The position numbers and the translations under genes were made by a program. Under the pieces are notes generated by a model. That model was not told the origin of the DNA and ran no database searches. It saw nothing but the letters and a program-made list of their open reading frames with translations. From Plecoglossus altivelis (Eukaryota > Chordata > Actinopteri > Osmeriformes > Plecoglossidae), in the NCBI GenBank assembly GCA_036571765.1, contig BROE01000016.1, positions 12,283,838 through 12,347,837 on the forward strand: DNA of 64,000 bases, written 5' to 3'. Shown here in pieces: positions 1 through 12,376 of this stretch (positions are counted from its first letter, which is position 1; the number at the start of each line of letters is the position of its first letter).

Positions 1-1150
1 CATTTAATTACAACCCGGATGCCATATGTACACCTCTTGTGAAAACTCCCAACAATGTCTCTTTCTTTAGAAAGTAAAAAAGTGCGTCTTTGGAGACGCG
101 TGCGCTTTTGGAGAGGTATGCGCATCGTGACCAGAATGACCCTGAGCACACTTCATGCAAGAAGTAATTCAAATTTAATGTGCTTTAGAGTTTCTTTTTC
201 ACAGTCTATGTATTGTGTTCTAATAAGTAAGCTTTTGATGACAATATACACCAATTATCGCGGAACAGCAAACAGACCGGTGCTTGAACTTCTTTGTGTT
301 CTTTGGGTCCTACAAATGAATACCTTTTCCCGTCCACTTTTACTGATCTTAGGTCTTGGTGCTTTTAATGAGATGAAATAAGGTTATGATTGCAAGTATT
401 TCCCCCTCAACACTCAACTCAACAACCAAAAACAATTTCTTCTTTTACTGTCTTAAGTTGTTGTAGAACGGTTTTGTATTTGCTTTCCATCTATAGATAG
501 AAATCAAAGACTGAATAGACATAGTTCCTGTTCGCAGCGGCTTGTTCCGGACACTTGCAACAAAAGAAATCATGCAGTGCATGTATAATTTGCTGTCTAT
601 GTCAATTATAAAATTAACAACAACACTCTTAAACCTCAATACTAAGCCAAGTCAATCTAGTATAGTATGGACATATAGCTTCGATAGAGCAACTCTGTAA
701 GACGCATTTGAATAATTTTATGCTTATAATGTTTTCTCATTTGCATATGATTATCAAGGTAAAATGAAGAAACATAAATGAACTCAGACCTTGGTCAGTG
801 TTCGATACAAAATATATTCCATTCGTTAAGAAAGATTAATGCTAATGTATTGCCTGATGAAACCCAATGGCAATTGGAGGACTCGAGCAAAATTGTGAAT
901 GAAAGCATCCTCGGGAATATTTTTATTTTAACATTAGGCTAGCCTAACTTACATTTTGCCTGGAAAGACAATTGTTGTATTGCATATCCATTTAAAACGG
1001 AAACTCTTCATTACAATAACTGTGTATATTAGTATGTGAAATGTGCCTGAATAATAAGGTAGACGACCTAGGACTCTGAATTCATTTGTTTCGTTAAAAG
1101 CTATTCTTGAGGTATCCTTAGTAATTTAGGATTTAAAATAGGTACGCTTG
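1..1150. other. Intergenic, no feature recognised
   Basis: A/T-rich sequence with only short, compositionally random open frames. I see no exon of a known family on either strand, no repeat with clear ends and no RNA gene. It could hold distal regulatory sequence for sgpl1 or the 3' UTR of an unseen neighbour. Confidence 0.4.
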
Positions 1151-1284
1151 TGTCAGATAAATGCATGTCAGGCAACAGTGCGCGTCATCGGTATGGTCCC
1201 TTTGCAAGCGCTCGGGGGCGCTGTTGTGTTGATCCGACGGATGAAAACATTTAACGTCAGTGTCTATGCGACGAAAGTGCTTTG
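1151..1284 (+). promoter_or_regulatory. sgpl1: Putative sgpl1 promoter / first non-coding exon
   Basis: This is the locally most G/C- and CpG-rich stretch before the sgpl1 coding exons. It ends at a good splice donor, with GTAAGT starting at 1285. It includes GCGCTCGGGGGCGCTG near 1207-1222, which resembles a CTCF/GC-rich promoter motif. The family commonly has a non-coding first exon, so a 5' UTR exon ending at 1284 is a reasonable inference. No transcript evidence is available to fix the start site. Confidence 0.4.
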
Positions 1285-1621
1285 GTAAGTACTACGTTTG
1301 CAGCTGTCTAAATATGCAGCCATGCTGCCATTGTATCTGATCTTTACAGTGTTTGAACGACAGTCCACGTACATTTTGGTCTATCTAGCGTTTGCATCTC
1401 TGGTAAAGATCTACAGCGCAGTAGGTAGTGCATAATACTACGCAACCATTTCACGACACCACTCTCAGTTGTAAGACACTTCCTGAATTTAGGTGCCGAT
1501 TGTCTTGATATGTTGTCTGTATCCTTGGAAGGCTAGCATGCAATAGGCCTACGTAGACTTTTGAGGTACTTCAGTTAAGAAGATAATTTGAAGATAGCTG
1601 TTTGACGGGTTGACACCTACC

Positions 1622-4600
1622 ATGGACTATATGGTAAGTGAATTTGATCAAACTGAAGCTGACGATATTTTCTTTAATGAAAGTGTATTGCTATTGAAAA
1701 AAGTGAGCTGACGGGTGTGACGTTACATGGTCTCTAGGCTACTGAATGATGCTGATCGATCTTTCTTTTTTCACATGTAGCCCAAACTAGAAGTGTAACA
1801 AACACTGATACAATGTTCGAAGGTATAAACTACTGAAAGTGTCACATTTAAGACGCGAATGACAACCTGTCAGATTTAAGGAAGTTTGATGGTGAAATCT
1901 GCAAGAAATGCTCACTTAAGACCAACCGCTAGCTGTTTCCTTTAAGTGCAGCTCTTGCTTAGTGTTCAAACACTTTTTGCTTCCTTAACCATACCAGGGT
2001 GGAAATTATCTCAGAACTCAAGCCATGAATAGTTAGTAGCCTATCCAACACTAAAATTCTACAACACACCGACATGGCTTAACATGAAAACACAATAGTT
2101 TTGATTTTCTTTCAGAAAAGAAATCAGTAAATGTTTTCTGAAGAATTAAAGTAGACATGGTTGTTAAGAGGTTTATACAGAGACATTGACATAGTATGCC
2201 ATCTTTCCTACAAACAATGTGTATGGTTAGACTTCCTGTTCAACACAAACGTTCAGGAAGTACTATTAATAACAAAGCAGTGTACTTTGGCCAATGGGGA
2301 TTTGCTTTCATCAGCATCAATAAGGAGTCCATAAACTAGCACAAAAGACGTAGAAGCTGAGATGTATTTTTCGCAATATTGGCAGTCAGAAGATACACTT
2401 GAACTCAGTAGAAACCCTTTAATTTGCCATCGTCGCTCTTCGTATTTAGAATGTGGAACCTTTATTTCGAACAAAGACAATTCCCAATAGAATATCTCAA
2501 AAGCTCATTTTAATTGTGCTTTTATTGTTGTCGATCTCTGTGGCCCTGATGCTTCCCTGCTGCAGCCGCTTCACACACAGTACATTTCCATAAGAAATAT
2601 GACCTCCTCTAGAGACAAAAAGGTTCCCTTACAGAATAGGTGACTGCTTGAGGGAACTGGAAGGGCCTACGCATCCAAACCACAATAGAAACTTTGCCCT
2701 TGAACTGCATTTAGCTGAAATGCAAACATGGCACCCAGTGTGTTATAAAATCCAAAGAAAGCTACTAGGAATACCTTTTTGAAAGTTCTATTAAACGTTG
2801 TATAACGAAGCTTACGTGGCAAATGTTCTGTATGTGTTGCAACAGCTTCCCATACTTGCCTTTTGCCCTTTCAAAAGATAACCGTTTAATCTTTCCAAAT
2901 TATGATAAAGGTAACGAAGATTCAAATGGTCAAGGTTTTTCAAGTCTACATATTAAGTATTTTAACTATTTCTCCACTGTAGTTACAGTAATATTTTATA
3001 ATCAGTAGAATGTTGATTGTTGTAATATACCATTGTTATGTGATAGCTGTGAAAGTGGAGAAAGTAGCCAGTCAAGATACCCATGGAAGTCATAGCAGGT
3101 TTTATGACACGTTTTTCATTACCCTGCTAAGGTAACGCCACCAAACCGGTTGGGGAGCATGTTAGGAATCCTGGGATCAATCGTTAGGGAGTGGACTCAT
3201 GAATCACAAGGCCTTGGTTTCCTTGAATTTATTGTAGAATTTAGGTTTACAGACACAAAGTTGCCTTCTACCAACCCTTTTGTGTGTTATGCAGTATATT
3301 GCAATAAAGCATATCTTGGATTGTTTCAAGGAAAACATCTGTATCACAGATTTTACAAAGGGTTTATGTCATTATACATTTATCCATCAGTGAGATTTCA
3401 TGTAAAGCCACTGCATAGATAATCCTTCCTTTTAGGTGTTGATTAAGTATTACATCAGGCTCCTTTGTGTAATTGTCAATGGAGTCATTTTAAGGTAGTT
3501 CGGTGGACCTTAAACTTGTCTTAATCTGATAACTACTACAGTCTAGTAATACAATCTTTATTGTTATCAAGTTGTCCATCACGTCCACAGAGATAATACT
3601 ATCATTAAAGATGTTTGTATAAATGTTTATTGCATTTATAAAGTACATATGGAATGAATCATTTACTCACAGTCACAATACACGTTTCCATTTTACAACA
3701 AATATATTATTAGCTGTTTGACACTGAAGGTGATGATAAGCTATACAATCTTGACACATACAATACAGTACAATCCTATAGCTTTGATTTGTTTCAGAGG
3801 AAACCTTGTGCCCCAGTGACTGACCCACCTTCTCTAGATATTCTAATTCTGATGAAAGAGGGAGGAGTCTGAGGATAGGATCTAGTCAGCTGACTATTGT
3901 CTCGCTTACTCACAGAGGAGAACCTGCAACCTGTCAGTATAGTGACAAACCGACAAGTTCATCTTGTCACTCATGTTTATTTAAACTTTCAACAATATCT
4001 CATAGAGTGAAATTGGAGTAGGCAGAATGACACAAGTTTCCAGTGTAAGTTTTATTGTTTATATAATGTCATTACACTGTAATTCTATCGGTTATTAAAG
4101 CAACCAACCTTGCGGTTCTAAAAAAGTAAAGCTTAATATTTTTCGAATGCTATTTAAAATTTGTTTGGAAGATCAGATTTTGTCTTTTTGTTAAGTTTTA
4201 TTCCTTAAGTGAATGAACGAAATAGCTTCTTTTCTTTTTTAATTTTTTTAATTTTTAATTTTAATTTTGCATTAGTCACATGGTTATTTTTGGTTTCCAG
4301 AGTGCCTTGGAGGTGTATAAGGAGATGCTACTTCTGTACCTGGAGGAGGGCAAGCAGATGGTTAACTCTCGTTGTGGGGAGCTGGAGCCATGGCAAATCA
4401 TTGGAGCTACACTGATTTCCACACTGGGGGCAGTCTGGCTCAAAGGCTTTCTCTTTCAGCAAGAAAGTAAGCACTCTCAAATGAAGTCTATAGTAGAAAA
4501 CAAGTGCAGTCCTAGATGATACACACAAATTGTGACTTTTAATATCTTGCTTAATACGTATTGGGATGTTTTGTACTAGGACAATATTGTAAAACCTTGT

Positions 4601-7600
4601 CTTCCTCCTTTTCATTTGTCTTAACCACCGCACGCAGATGTCTCATGTCTTGTGGCTTTATGTCTAGCAGCATTTCAAAAGCACTTCTTTCCCCCCCATT
4701 GTGGTCATTAGGCCTCACATCCCGAATCAAGAAGCAGTGCTTTCAAATCATCAGAAAAATACCATTTGTTGGCATGTCAGTAAGTATAATTTGTTTCTCT
4801 GCCTCTTCCTTTTGAAGAAGTTGTGAGTCATTCTTGTGTTGGCGTGCAAAGGGGGGGAACGGGGGGGTGGGGTGGGTGGGACCTTTGACAGGATTGACAT
4901 CATGGATACTGCTAGGTTACTCTTGGTCATAATGCCTCTGTCTCACTGAGCATAGTTACATTGGGACTGAATAGTTTCACTCAGCTAATTCCTGTAGACC
5001 AACCGTTTGGGCGCATATCTGCCTATTCTAGCAGTTACAACCTACTTTGACTAAATGTAAGTTTCTTGTTTTGCATATTGATTTAAATGATTTTCAAGTT
5101 GCTGACTACATGAAACATATGTCAACTTAATATGTGGCCTAAACGTCCACACGCACTCCTCCTGTCCATATCCCAGTCCTTTTCCTCAGACAACGTGTGT
5201 GTGTTATTTTTGAAGTGTTTCACATGACTCCAGCGTCCATGTCTTTGTCCCAGATTCAGACCCAGCTTAATAAGGCCCTGGATGACATGTCTGTGAGCCT
5301 TTGTACCCTGAAGGAGGGCATGAGCTACACCCAACAACTGCCCCCCAAAGGCCTCAAACATGAAGAGGTCCTAGACCGCATCAAAGAGTACCAGTCACTG
5401 AGTAAGTCCATGACAACCATCAAAAATGTTCTCAGTTTGAACTCTGTCAGAGTGCTGCCTACTGTACTGGTGTTGTGGGTGTATTCATATGTAGTGTGAG
5501 ATGTGTGATGATTAGAATCATTGGTGTCTGCCCCTGACAGATGAGGTGGACTGGGAGAAGGGAAAGGTATCAGGTGCTGTCTACTGGGGAGATGAGACCC
5601 TCACCAAACTTCTAGTGAAGGTATTATTAGAAGTAGGATGCATAAATACATATCTCAGTCAATACAGGCCGCTACTGTTGGGAAAATATCTAACAGTCTA
5701 TAGAACAGAATTAACTGAACATTACTGACCAGTGTGTATCTAATACAACATAAATGTTGGCTAATCAAACCATTCAATCTTGATCTTAATTTGATTTTAT
5801 CCATAGGTATATGGTGATTTTGCATGGAGTAACCCACTTCATCCAGACATCTTCCCCGGTGTCAGGAAGATGGAAGCAGAAGTTGTGAGAATGACATGTT
5901 CTCTCTTCCACGGAGGGCCCAATGCCTGTGGCACAGTGAGTGGTCTTGCAGCACTTCCTCAATGATTGTCTCATTAGATCAACAATCCAAAGGCCTGATA
6001 AATAACACGTTTCTTGCATGACAAGGTGACCTCAGGAGGAACTGAGAGCATACTGATGGCCTGCAAGGCCTACAGAGATATGGCATATGAGCGAGGTGTG
6101 AAACACCCTGAGATGTAAGTTCAGTCCAAATGTTGACCGCTGTTGATTTTGTACTTGTTTTAAGCAAAGTCATCCTTGCATGCCATCTTGTGCCACAATG
6201 TTCCCAGTTTCAGCTGTCCTTGGAAAATATAACAACCTGTTAAATACGAAACTATTTTGTCTGGCAAGGCAACGCTTTAAAGTATTTACCATAACCCCCC
6301 CTCCCCCTCCCACAATAAAGCATCGCTCCAGTGAGTGTGCATGCAGCCTTTGACAAGGCGGCCAACTACTTCGGAATGAAGTTGATTCACATTCCCTTGG
6401 ATAAGAAGACGATGAAAGTGAACGTTAAGGTGCAAATATGTTTTAACCTCCCTTGTAATAAGGCTCTTGTTTGGGCAGTCAATGGTCAGTAGCCCTACAC
6501 GTACTTATAGTTTTCATAATCCTCTTCTGCTTTGTGTCTGTGTAGGCCATGAAGAGAGCCATCGGTAGGAACACTGCCATGCTGGTGTGCTCAGCCCCAC
6601 AGTTCCCACATGGAGTCATGGATCCTATTGAAGAAGTAGGAAAGGTAAGGAGTCATCCATTTTTCAACTAACACATAGAAGGGGGAGACATGTTTTTAAC
6701 TCTGCCTTTTTGACTCACCTGTCTCTCAGCTAGCTCAGCAATACAACCTCCCCCTGCATGTGGACGCATGTTTGGGTGGATTCCTCATTGTGTTCATGGC
6801 AAAGGCTGGCTTCAAGCTGGCTCCATTTGACTTCAGGGTAAAGGGAGTAACCAGCATTTCAGCAGACACGCACAAGGTATAAATCTCTATTACGTCAGTC
6901 CTATACTTTATAGCTTTTGTGGCTCCATACTATAAAAGGTCATGTATGCAATCAACGTTTTCCTTCAGTTTGTTTTTATGACGTAATGTTGGTAGATTGG
7001 ATTGACTGGTTCTTGTGTCTGACCCTTCTGTACTCCCCAGTATGGCTATGCCCCTAAAGGATCCTCAGTGATCCTCTACAGCGACAAGAAGTATCGCCAC
7101 TACCAGTACTTCGTAGCCCCTGACTGGCAGGGAGGTATTTATGCCTCCCCATCGGTGGCAGGGTCCCGGCCTGGTGGCATCATCGCTGCTTGCTGGGCCA
7201 CCATGATGCACATGGGAGAGAATGGCTACGTCGAGACGACCAGAAAGATCATTGAGACAGCACACACGATCAAGATGCGGTAAGATACTCTGTGGTTAAT
7301 GTAGGTTCATGTTATTTATGTTCATGCTTCCAATCATCTCAAACCTAACAGTTGTTTCAATGTTAATTCCTTGACAGAGTCAGCAAGATCCAGGGACTGT
7401 TTGTGTTCGGTGATCCGGAAGTGTCTGTGGTGGCGTTGGGATCTTCCGTCTTTGATATCTTCCGACTATCTAACGCACTGACATCTAAGGGTTGGAATCT
7501 AAACACACTACAGTTCCCATCAAGGTTTGTAATAAAATTGAGAGATATAAAGAGAACCTGTAATGATAATTTCGGTACACTAATGTCCAGTTGATTCTCT

Positions 7601-8013
7601 GTGTCACGACCAGTATTGTAACATTTCTTTGTGTGGGACCACAGCATCCACATTTGTGTGACAGTACTGCACACACAGCCAGGCGTGGCAGACCAGTTCA
7701 TCGATGACGTCAACGAGCAGGTGGATATTATACTTCAGAACCCTAATGAGAAAACCACTGGAATGGTAAGTGATAACAATGAACGATTTTAAAGGAATTT
7801 AAAGGATCTTGAAATAAAGTTTCTTGAAATGAGTATTCCCATGTAAACCAGCTTTCTATTGCTTCATCTTTGTAGGGAGCCATCTATGGCATGGCCCAGT
7901 CCATCCCTGACAGGTCCATGGTGACGGAAATTTCCAGAGGCTTCCTAGACTGCCTCTACAGCACAGAGATTCCGAAGACTGCCCACATGAATGGCAATGG
8001 AAAGGCGCACTGA
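1622..8013 (+). CDS. sgpl1: Sphingosine-1-phosphate lyase 1
   Basis: PLP-dependent lyase of the endoplasmic reticulum that irreversibly cleaves sphingosine-1-phosphate to hexadecenal and phosphoethanolamine, the exit step of sphingolipid breakdown. Secure exons: 4301-4466, 4712-4779, 5254-5401, 5541-5620, 5807-5935, 6026-6114, 6321-6429, 6546-6644, 6730-6876, 7041-7279, 7378-7524, 7645-7765, 7876-8013; all phases join. The N-terminus is uncertain. Either ATG 1622 (ACCATGG context, four codons, donor at 1634) or ATG 4027 (six codons to 4044) splices in frame to 4301. With the latter the protein is 565 aa, against about 568 in human. Landmarks are an N-terminal luminal/membrane segment (EPWQIIGATLISTLGAVWL), HVDACLGG, and the Schiff-base lysine in SADTHK (residue 351 in the 565-aa model). 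That lysine is the last codon of exon 6730-6876. All landmark residues are intact, with no sign of pseudogenisation. Confidence 0.95.
4006..4044 (+). other. sgpl1: Alternative first coding or cassette exon of sgpl1
   Basis: A 39-nt open stretch is preceded by an AG acceptor (4004-4005) and followed by GTAAGT (4045). It is phase 0 at both ends. It contains ATG 4027 with A at -3. It could be the start exon, or it could be included in frame between the 1622 exon and 4301. Confidence 0.45.
4851..4880 (+). repeat. G-run cluster (quadruplex-type)
   Basis: Five G runs (7, 7, 4, 3 and 3 Gs) with loops of one to three bases lie within 30 nt on the coding strand of the sgpl1 intron 4780-5253. The pattern fits a G-quadruplex former. 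Its function is unknown. Confidence 0.7.
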
Positions 8014-10190
8014 GCTTTGCTTGGATCTGCTGTGGCCTGGACCCCCCCCCACCTCCCATCAGCACTGGGATAGGAGCACCCCCCTCACTTTGGTTTGCTT
8101 TTGCTGGCCAATGTAATCTAACAGTTGAATTACACGGCCCACGTGTACCACACTTGGCCGTTTTCAAGGAAGAAGGCGCAAGCCATTTCCCTCCCCTAAA
8201 AATAGGGTAGGGAAATTGTTGAAATACCTTTTAAGGCACAGAGAAGGTATGGCTCAAACCACTTAGACAATGTCTCTGTGATTATTTTTCATGTCATAGC
8301 ATCATGTGTGTTTATTTAACAAAAAAATACTCAACTGTTTTTACTTACAAACTCAATATACCTTTTAGTCTTTTCAATATTTAGGTGACATCTTAAACCC
8401 TTACATATACCGTTATACAAGATAATTTCTTACTATGTTGCATATTACTTACTCATATGAATGTTGACGAAATGTCTAAAATATTGATAATAGGTAATCT
8501 TCCATTTTGGAGACCAGTAACATTTCAACATGCCAATACATTTACTATGATACGCTTTAGATATCTGCACCCATATAGGAAACCTCTCCACTGCTCCAGA
8601 CTTCAATCCAGATGTGTATTTACTTACATTATGTAGATGGTTCAAGTACAGTGGTTAGAATGATCTTCCTTCAAGATTACAGTTAAATTTACAATCAAAA
8701 ATGAATCAAGTGCTTCTATTGTTCAATATGGAACGCAGTCCTTTTTTGTAAGTACTTCCCTATGTACTTATTGTTTTTCAAATTTAACTGTAGTAGATTC
8801 TGTAAGACTGGCTTTTTTCTTCTTTTTTTACTGTAAAGTGATATCCCAGCAATGGCCATACTGCATAGTAAACTAGGCTATACGTATTTAGAACTTCTCT
8901 TACTTGAGGATTCATACATTTCTCCTATATTTGTTTACCAGTGGTTAAGGAGCAGAAATACCGAATGTAATACCGATTATATTCTCTGTATAGTTGCAAT
9001 CCAAGTAGTGTCTACACCCTTTTTTGTTTGTTCCGTAGGTTATTCATTAAGTTCTCTACTAATTGTATCTACCTCAGTTTCTGATCAATGCAAATGTGTT
9101 GCTTAATTAACAGCTTAACTTCCATTTATCTGTAAGGCTTCTAAATCCCAGTCTGTTTAGCAGTATTTAACTTTTTCAACCAAAATGTTAATGCACTGCA
9201 ATTATTCTGGAAATGCAATGATACTGGGATGAAATGGTGTCGCAGCACTTCATTCCCTAATTTAACCTTTTACAGTTCTCCCAAATACTTTTCCATTTGT
9301 GCTCATAGACAAACCAATGCTTTAACATTTTGGTTATCCCATTGTGTAGTACATGTTTGTTCAACTATTGCTTTCTGGCATGGAAGGAAGAGCAAGAAGG
9401 GTGTTAGTCCAACATTCATCATTAGACTGAATTATGATTTGATGACCTTAATCAAGTCTCGGGAACTATAGTTATGATTTATGTATGTGACCACTGTTTT
9501 TCAATCATATTAATCTGTCATCCATGTTCATCCTGTGGGGAGGCACATGCAATAGCAGAGCTGTAAAACAGGACTCAGTCTCTTGTAAACGGTCCCTACT
9601 CTCTCTGACCCATTTGTCACTTAAAAACGTTTCTAGATTCCAGCTTTAATCAGTTTGTGATTAAAGAGCAAAGATAAAAACCAGGTAGGGTAGCTTCATC
9701 CCCAAGTCATGGAGCTAAAAATGATAGTCATGTAAAAATGATAATCATAGCTGATGTAGCTCATCCATATTTAGGAATAGTGTCTTTAGTGCAAGTTTGG
9801 TGGAGCCATTTATGGGGAAATGTCCACTTACATGTTCCAATGACCAGGAGAGGAATTTTAAATACTCACCTAATGCAAACATGTTAAAAACACACCTAAC
9901 TGTTCTATGTCAGCACTTTAATGAATTCCTGCTTACCATCCCAGAATATCTAGATTGTCATGAAACAGCTGTTTGATATCAATGCACAATGTTCACATTC
10001 ATAAGTAGCATTCACCTGTATGCCTTCAGAGGCCAGATTGATGAGGGCTATTGGGTAATGGCAGTGTTTAGATCAGCCTCAGGGATTTGGCTTCATAACA
10101 TCAAGCCCAGTAAGGTCCAGTGCTCTTTTATACATGTAAATGTTGTTCCTTGAAATATATAAATAAATTTTGTGAAAAATTTAAAAACAA
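8014..10190 (+). other. sgpl1: Probable long sgpl1 3' UTR
   Basis: No exon of any family is visible from the sgpl1 stop to the first convincing poly(A) signal at 10162. The stretch is A/T-rich, as expected for a 3' UTR. Mammalian SGPL1 also carries a multi-kilobase 3' UTR, from general knowledge. The internal open frames (for example 8852-9106 and 9229-9471) have no recognisable homology. Confidence 0.5.
10162..10167 (+). terminator. sgpl1: Poly(A) signal AATAAA, sgpl1
   Basis: Canonical hexamer followed within about 15 nt by T/G-rich sequence. It lies about 300 bp before the opposing pcbd1 signal, which fits tail-to-tail gene ends. Confidence 0.5.
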
Positions 10191-10472
10191 AGTTGTCATG
10201 TGGTTGATAAAGACAATTGTTACTGAATTTGTTTCCTGTAAGTTGTACATTTTGGAACAATTGTTGCTCCGATAGGTCATTTACATTTTGAAAATATTTC
10301 CTAAAGGTGTTTCCTCTGTAAACAATTTAAATTGTGTGACCATGAATGTGGTTCTTCTGAACAGCCACATTGTTGTAAAAATGAATTCACTGACAGAAAT
10401 GGTTTACAGTCTACAGGTTTATGAAGTTTCTTTCAGGCGAACAAACTGGACAAACAAATCTATTTTGAAGTC

Positions 10473-10478
10473 TTTATT
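10473..10478 (-). terminator. pcbd1: Poly(A) signal AATAAA (minus), pcbd1
   Basis: TTTATT on the plus strand reads AATAAA on the minus strand, about 480 nt past the pcbd1 stop. It is the nearest canonical signal I found and would give a 3' UTR of about 0.5 kb. Confidence 0.45.
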
Positions 10479-10960
10479 TGCTCTCACTATGTCAGTAACT
10501 GGTCAGTTTAAACAAACACAAGGCACAGACATTATGACATCTAACAGACTAGAAAGGCACTGTTTGGATTGGGAACACAGTTTATGAGAGTCACTGGAAT
10601 GAATACGGATGACTGGAATGAACTAAGAATTATGTTCTAGCCTTCTATTAATCTTTTTATATCACTGTACTTCAGCTAGAGGGACAGAAATGTTTCATAT
10701 GGTATTAGATTCTTCTTTCATGATTTCCATCCCTTAAAGCCTGTCCACAAACATTCACTGAACCCCCCAAAAGGCTGTTAAAACCATATCTGCTATATAA
10801 ATATACTATATTTTACACTGAATTAAACAAGACCTATAAACATTATCACATTAATTTGGATTCCAAAGGGATCTTTCCCATTTGTCATTGACCTCTCACT
10901 GAGAGACTCAGCTGAGGTGACTGATGTTGCCTGACCGAAATGTAAAGCTATGAGTCAGGC

Positions 10961-12376
10961 TCAGAGGACAGATGCTTGGTCGATGAACGTTGCCAAGGTG
11001 ATGTCTCTCTGGGAAAGTCCCCCACAGTCATGTGTGCTGAGTGTGATCTGGACCTGTTGAAGAGGGAGCAAAAGAAATTGAGGACTAGTTTGCTTTGTCT
11101 TATTTAAAGCCTGAGAACTACACTTAGAACCATGTTAGTCTACCTTATTATATACATTGAACCACTCAGGATGATGGTCCATCTTTTCAGCTTGTAGTGC
11201 CACCCTGGACATGAATCCAAATGCCTGTAAGAGAAAGACAACTTCAACATATGTGTCATGCCTTCCTCAGTTACGAGCACACTGTGCTGTCGGCCACCCT
11301 AAAACACAGTATTCAGCATAAGTACTTCATCACGCGCCAGAATGAATTGTGTAAGCCAGTCTGACCTGATTGAAGTCTTTGAAGAGGAACTCCTTGTAGA
11401 TTGCATCCCTCCCCACCACCTCTACCCACTGGGCATTGCGTAGCAGAGGTAGGAGGTGCTCTCTCTCCTCCTCAGTCAGACCCTGGATCTTATTGGCCTG
11501 GAAGAGCAGAGGGGCAGTTTCACCATAGCTTGCTGTGATTGGTTTAGGAGAACCCAATCTGGAAGTAATTATGTTTTGCATTCTTGATTTAAGACATGGG
11601 GCTGGGGAGGGAGCGATCTCCCTCCTGATCACTTCAATGGAATTCCAGTTGGGGTTTTTTGCACATGGTTTAAGAATCATATGACTTATTTCTGTTAATC
11701 CTAAAAGGTAAGATACATCACAGAATAAATAGCCATTTAATTTCAATCATTTATCAAATAGCTTTTTCTAAGCAATCGCACCATTCAAATTATTTCAAAT
11801 AATGGGATTTACTGCAAAATGAACAGCAGTCAAATAGAAACTTTGCAACCCCGAAAAGACCATCAATGCTTTGAAGGAGAGAGGTCCAGTGCAAACATAT
11901 GTCACAATGAAGCCTAGACTGCAGATAAAGAGGAATTACATCAACAAGTCTCATAGCAACAATCTGCTGTATCTGTAAGATACTGTCAGATTCGGGGGAC
12001 GCAGATGCACACAAACATTTACACGATATTTAAACCTCATCCATTCAGTTGCATTCACTTTTGTTAAACATAATGCATAACGTCTTTCACGAAACAAAAC
12101 TTTAATCCGTTTAGGACGTCGTTCTGTCTTTAAGGGATAGTTTTGGTCGTGCAAAACGTCGACTGCATGTACAATTCTTTATGAAATCAACCTTACGGAT
12201 TTCAACAAATTGCTATCTGCAATAAAATATGATCAATGGCTTCATCTTCACCTATAGACAACATACGCGTGGGAGAACAACAGGTGTGCCTGATAGAAAA
12301 AAACACATAATTAGCTCTACATAGCCCTAATGTTAGTTCGTTTATACAGACATAGCAAAGGCAGTGTGCTTACCAT
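10961..12376 (-). CDS. pcbd1: Pterin-4a-carbinolamine dehydratase
   Basis: Dehydrates 4a-hydroxytetrahydrobiopterin to recycle tetrahydrobiopterin for the aromatic amino-acid hydroxylases. In mammals it also acts as DCoH, the HNF1 dimerisation cofactor. Minus-strand exons: 12376-12374 (ATG only, donor GTAAGC), 11497-11366 (44 codons), 11224-11144 (27 codons), 11053-10961 (30 codons plus stop). Total 102 aa against 104 in human. The active-site histidines fall at the same numbers as in human: H62 and H63 in MDHHPEW, and H80 in LSTHDC. The GRDAIYKEF and KDFNQ motifs are also present. The last exon resembles PCBD1 (ITLSTH) more than PCBD2, and the gene adjoins sgpl1. A close PCBD paralogue is the only alternative. 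Confidence 0.94.
11498..12373 (-). other. pcbd1: pcbd1 intron 1
   Basis: The intron separates the initiator codon from the rest of the protein. It contains no recognisable exon. The open frames seen here on the minus strand are run-ons of exon 2 or chance frames. Confidence 0.8.

Noticed and set aside
55..381. 108-codon open frame at the left edge
   Set aside because: No recognisable domain, no splice context supporting an exon, and base composition like non-coding flanks.
7363..7713. 116-codon minus frame over sgpl1
   Set aside because: Antisense to two sgpl1 exons and their intron; no independent support.
11498..11746. Extension of the pcbd1 exon 2 frame upstream into LLFQ... and beyond
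   Set aside because: This is read-through into intron 1. A clear acceptor at 11498-11499 and a family-consistent start exon at 12374-12376 explain the gene.
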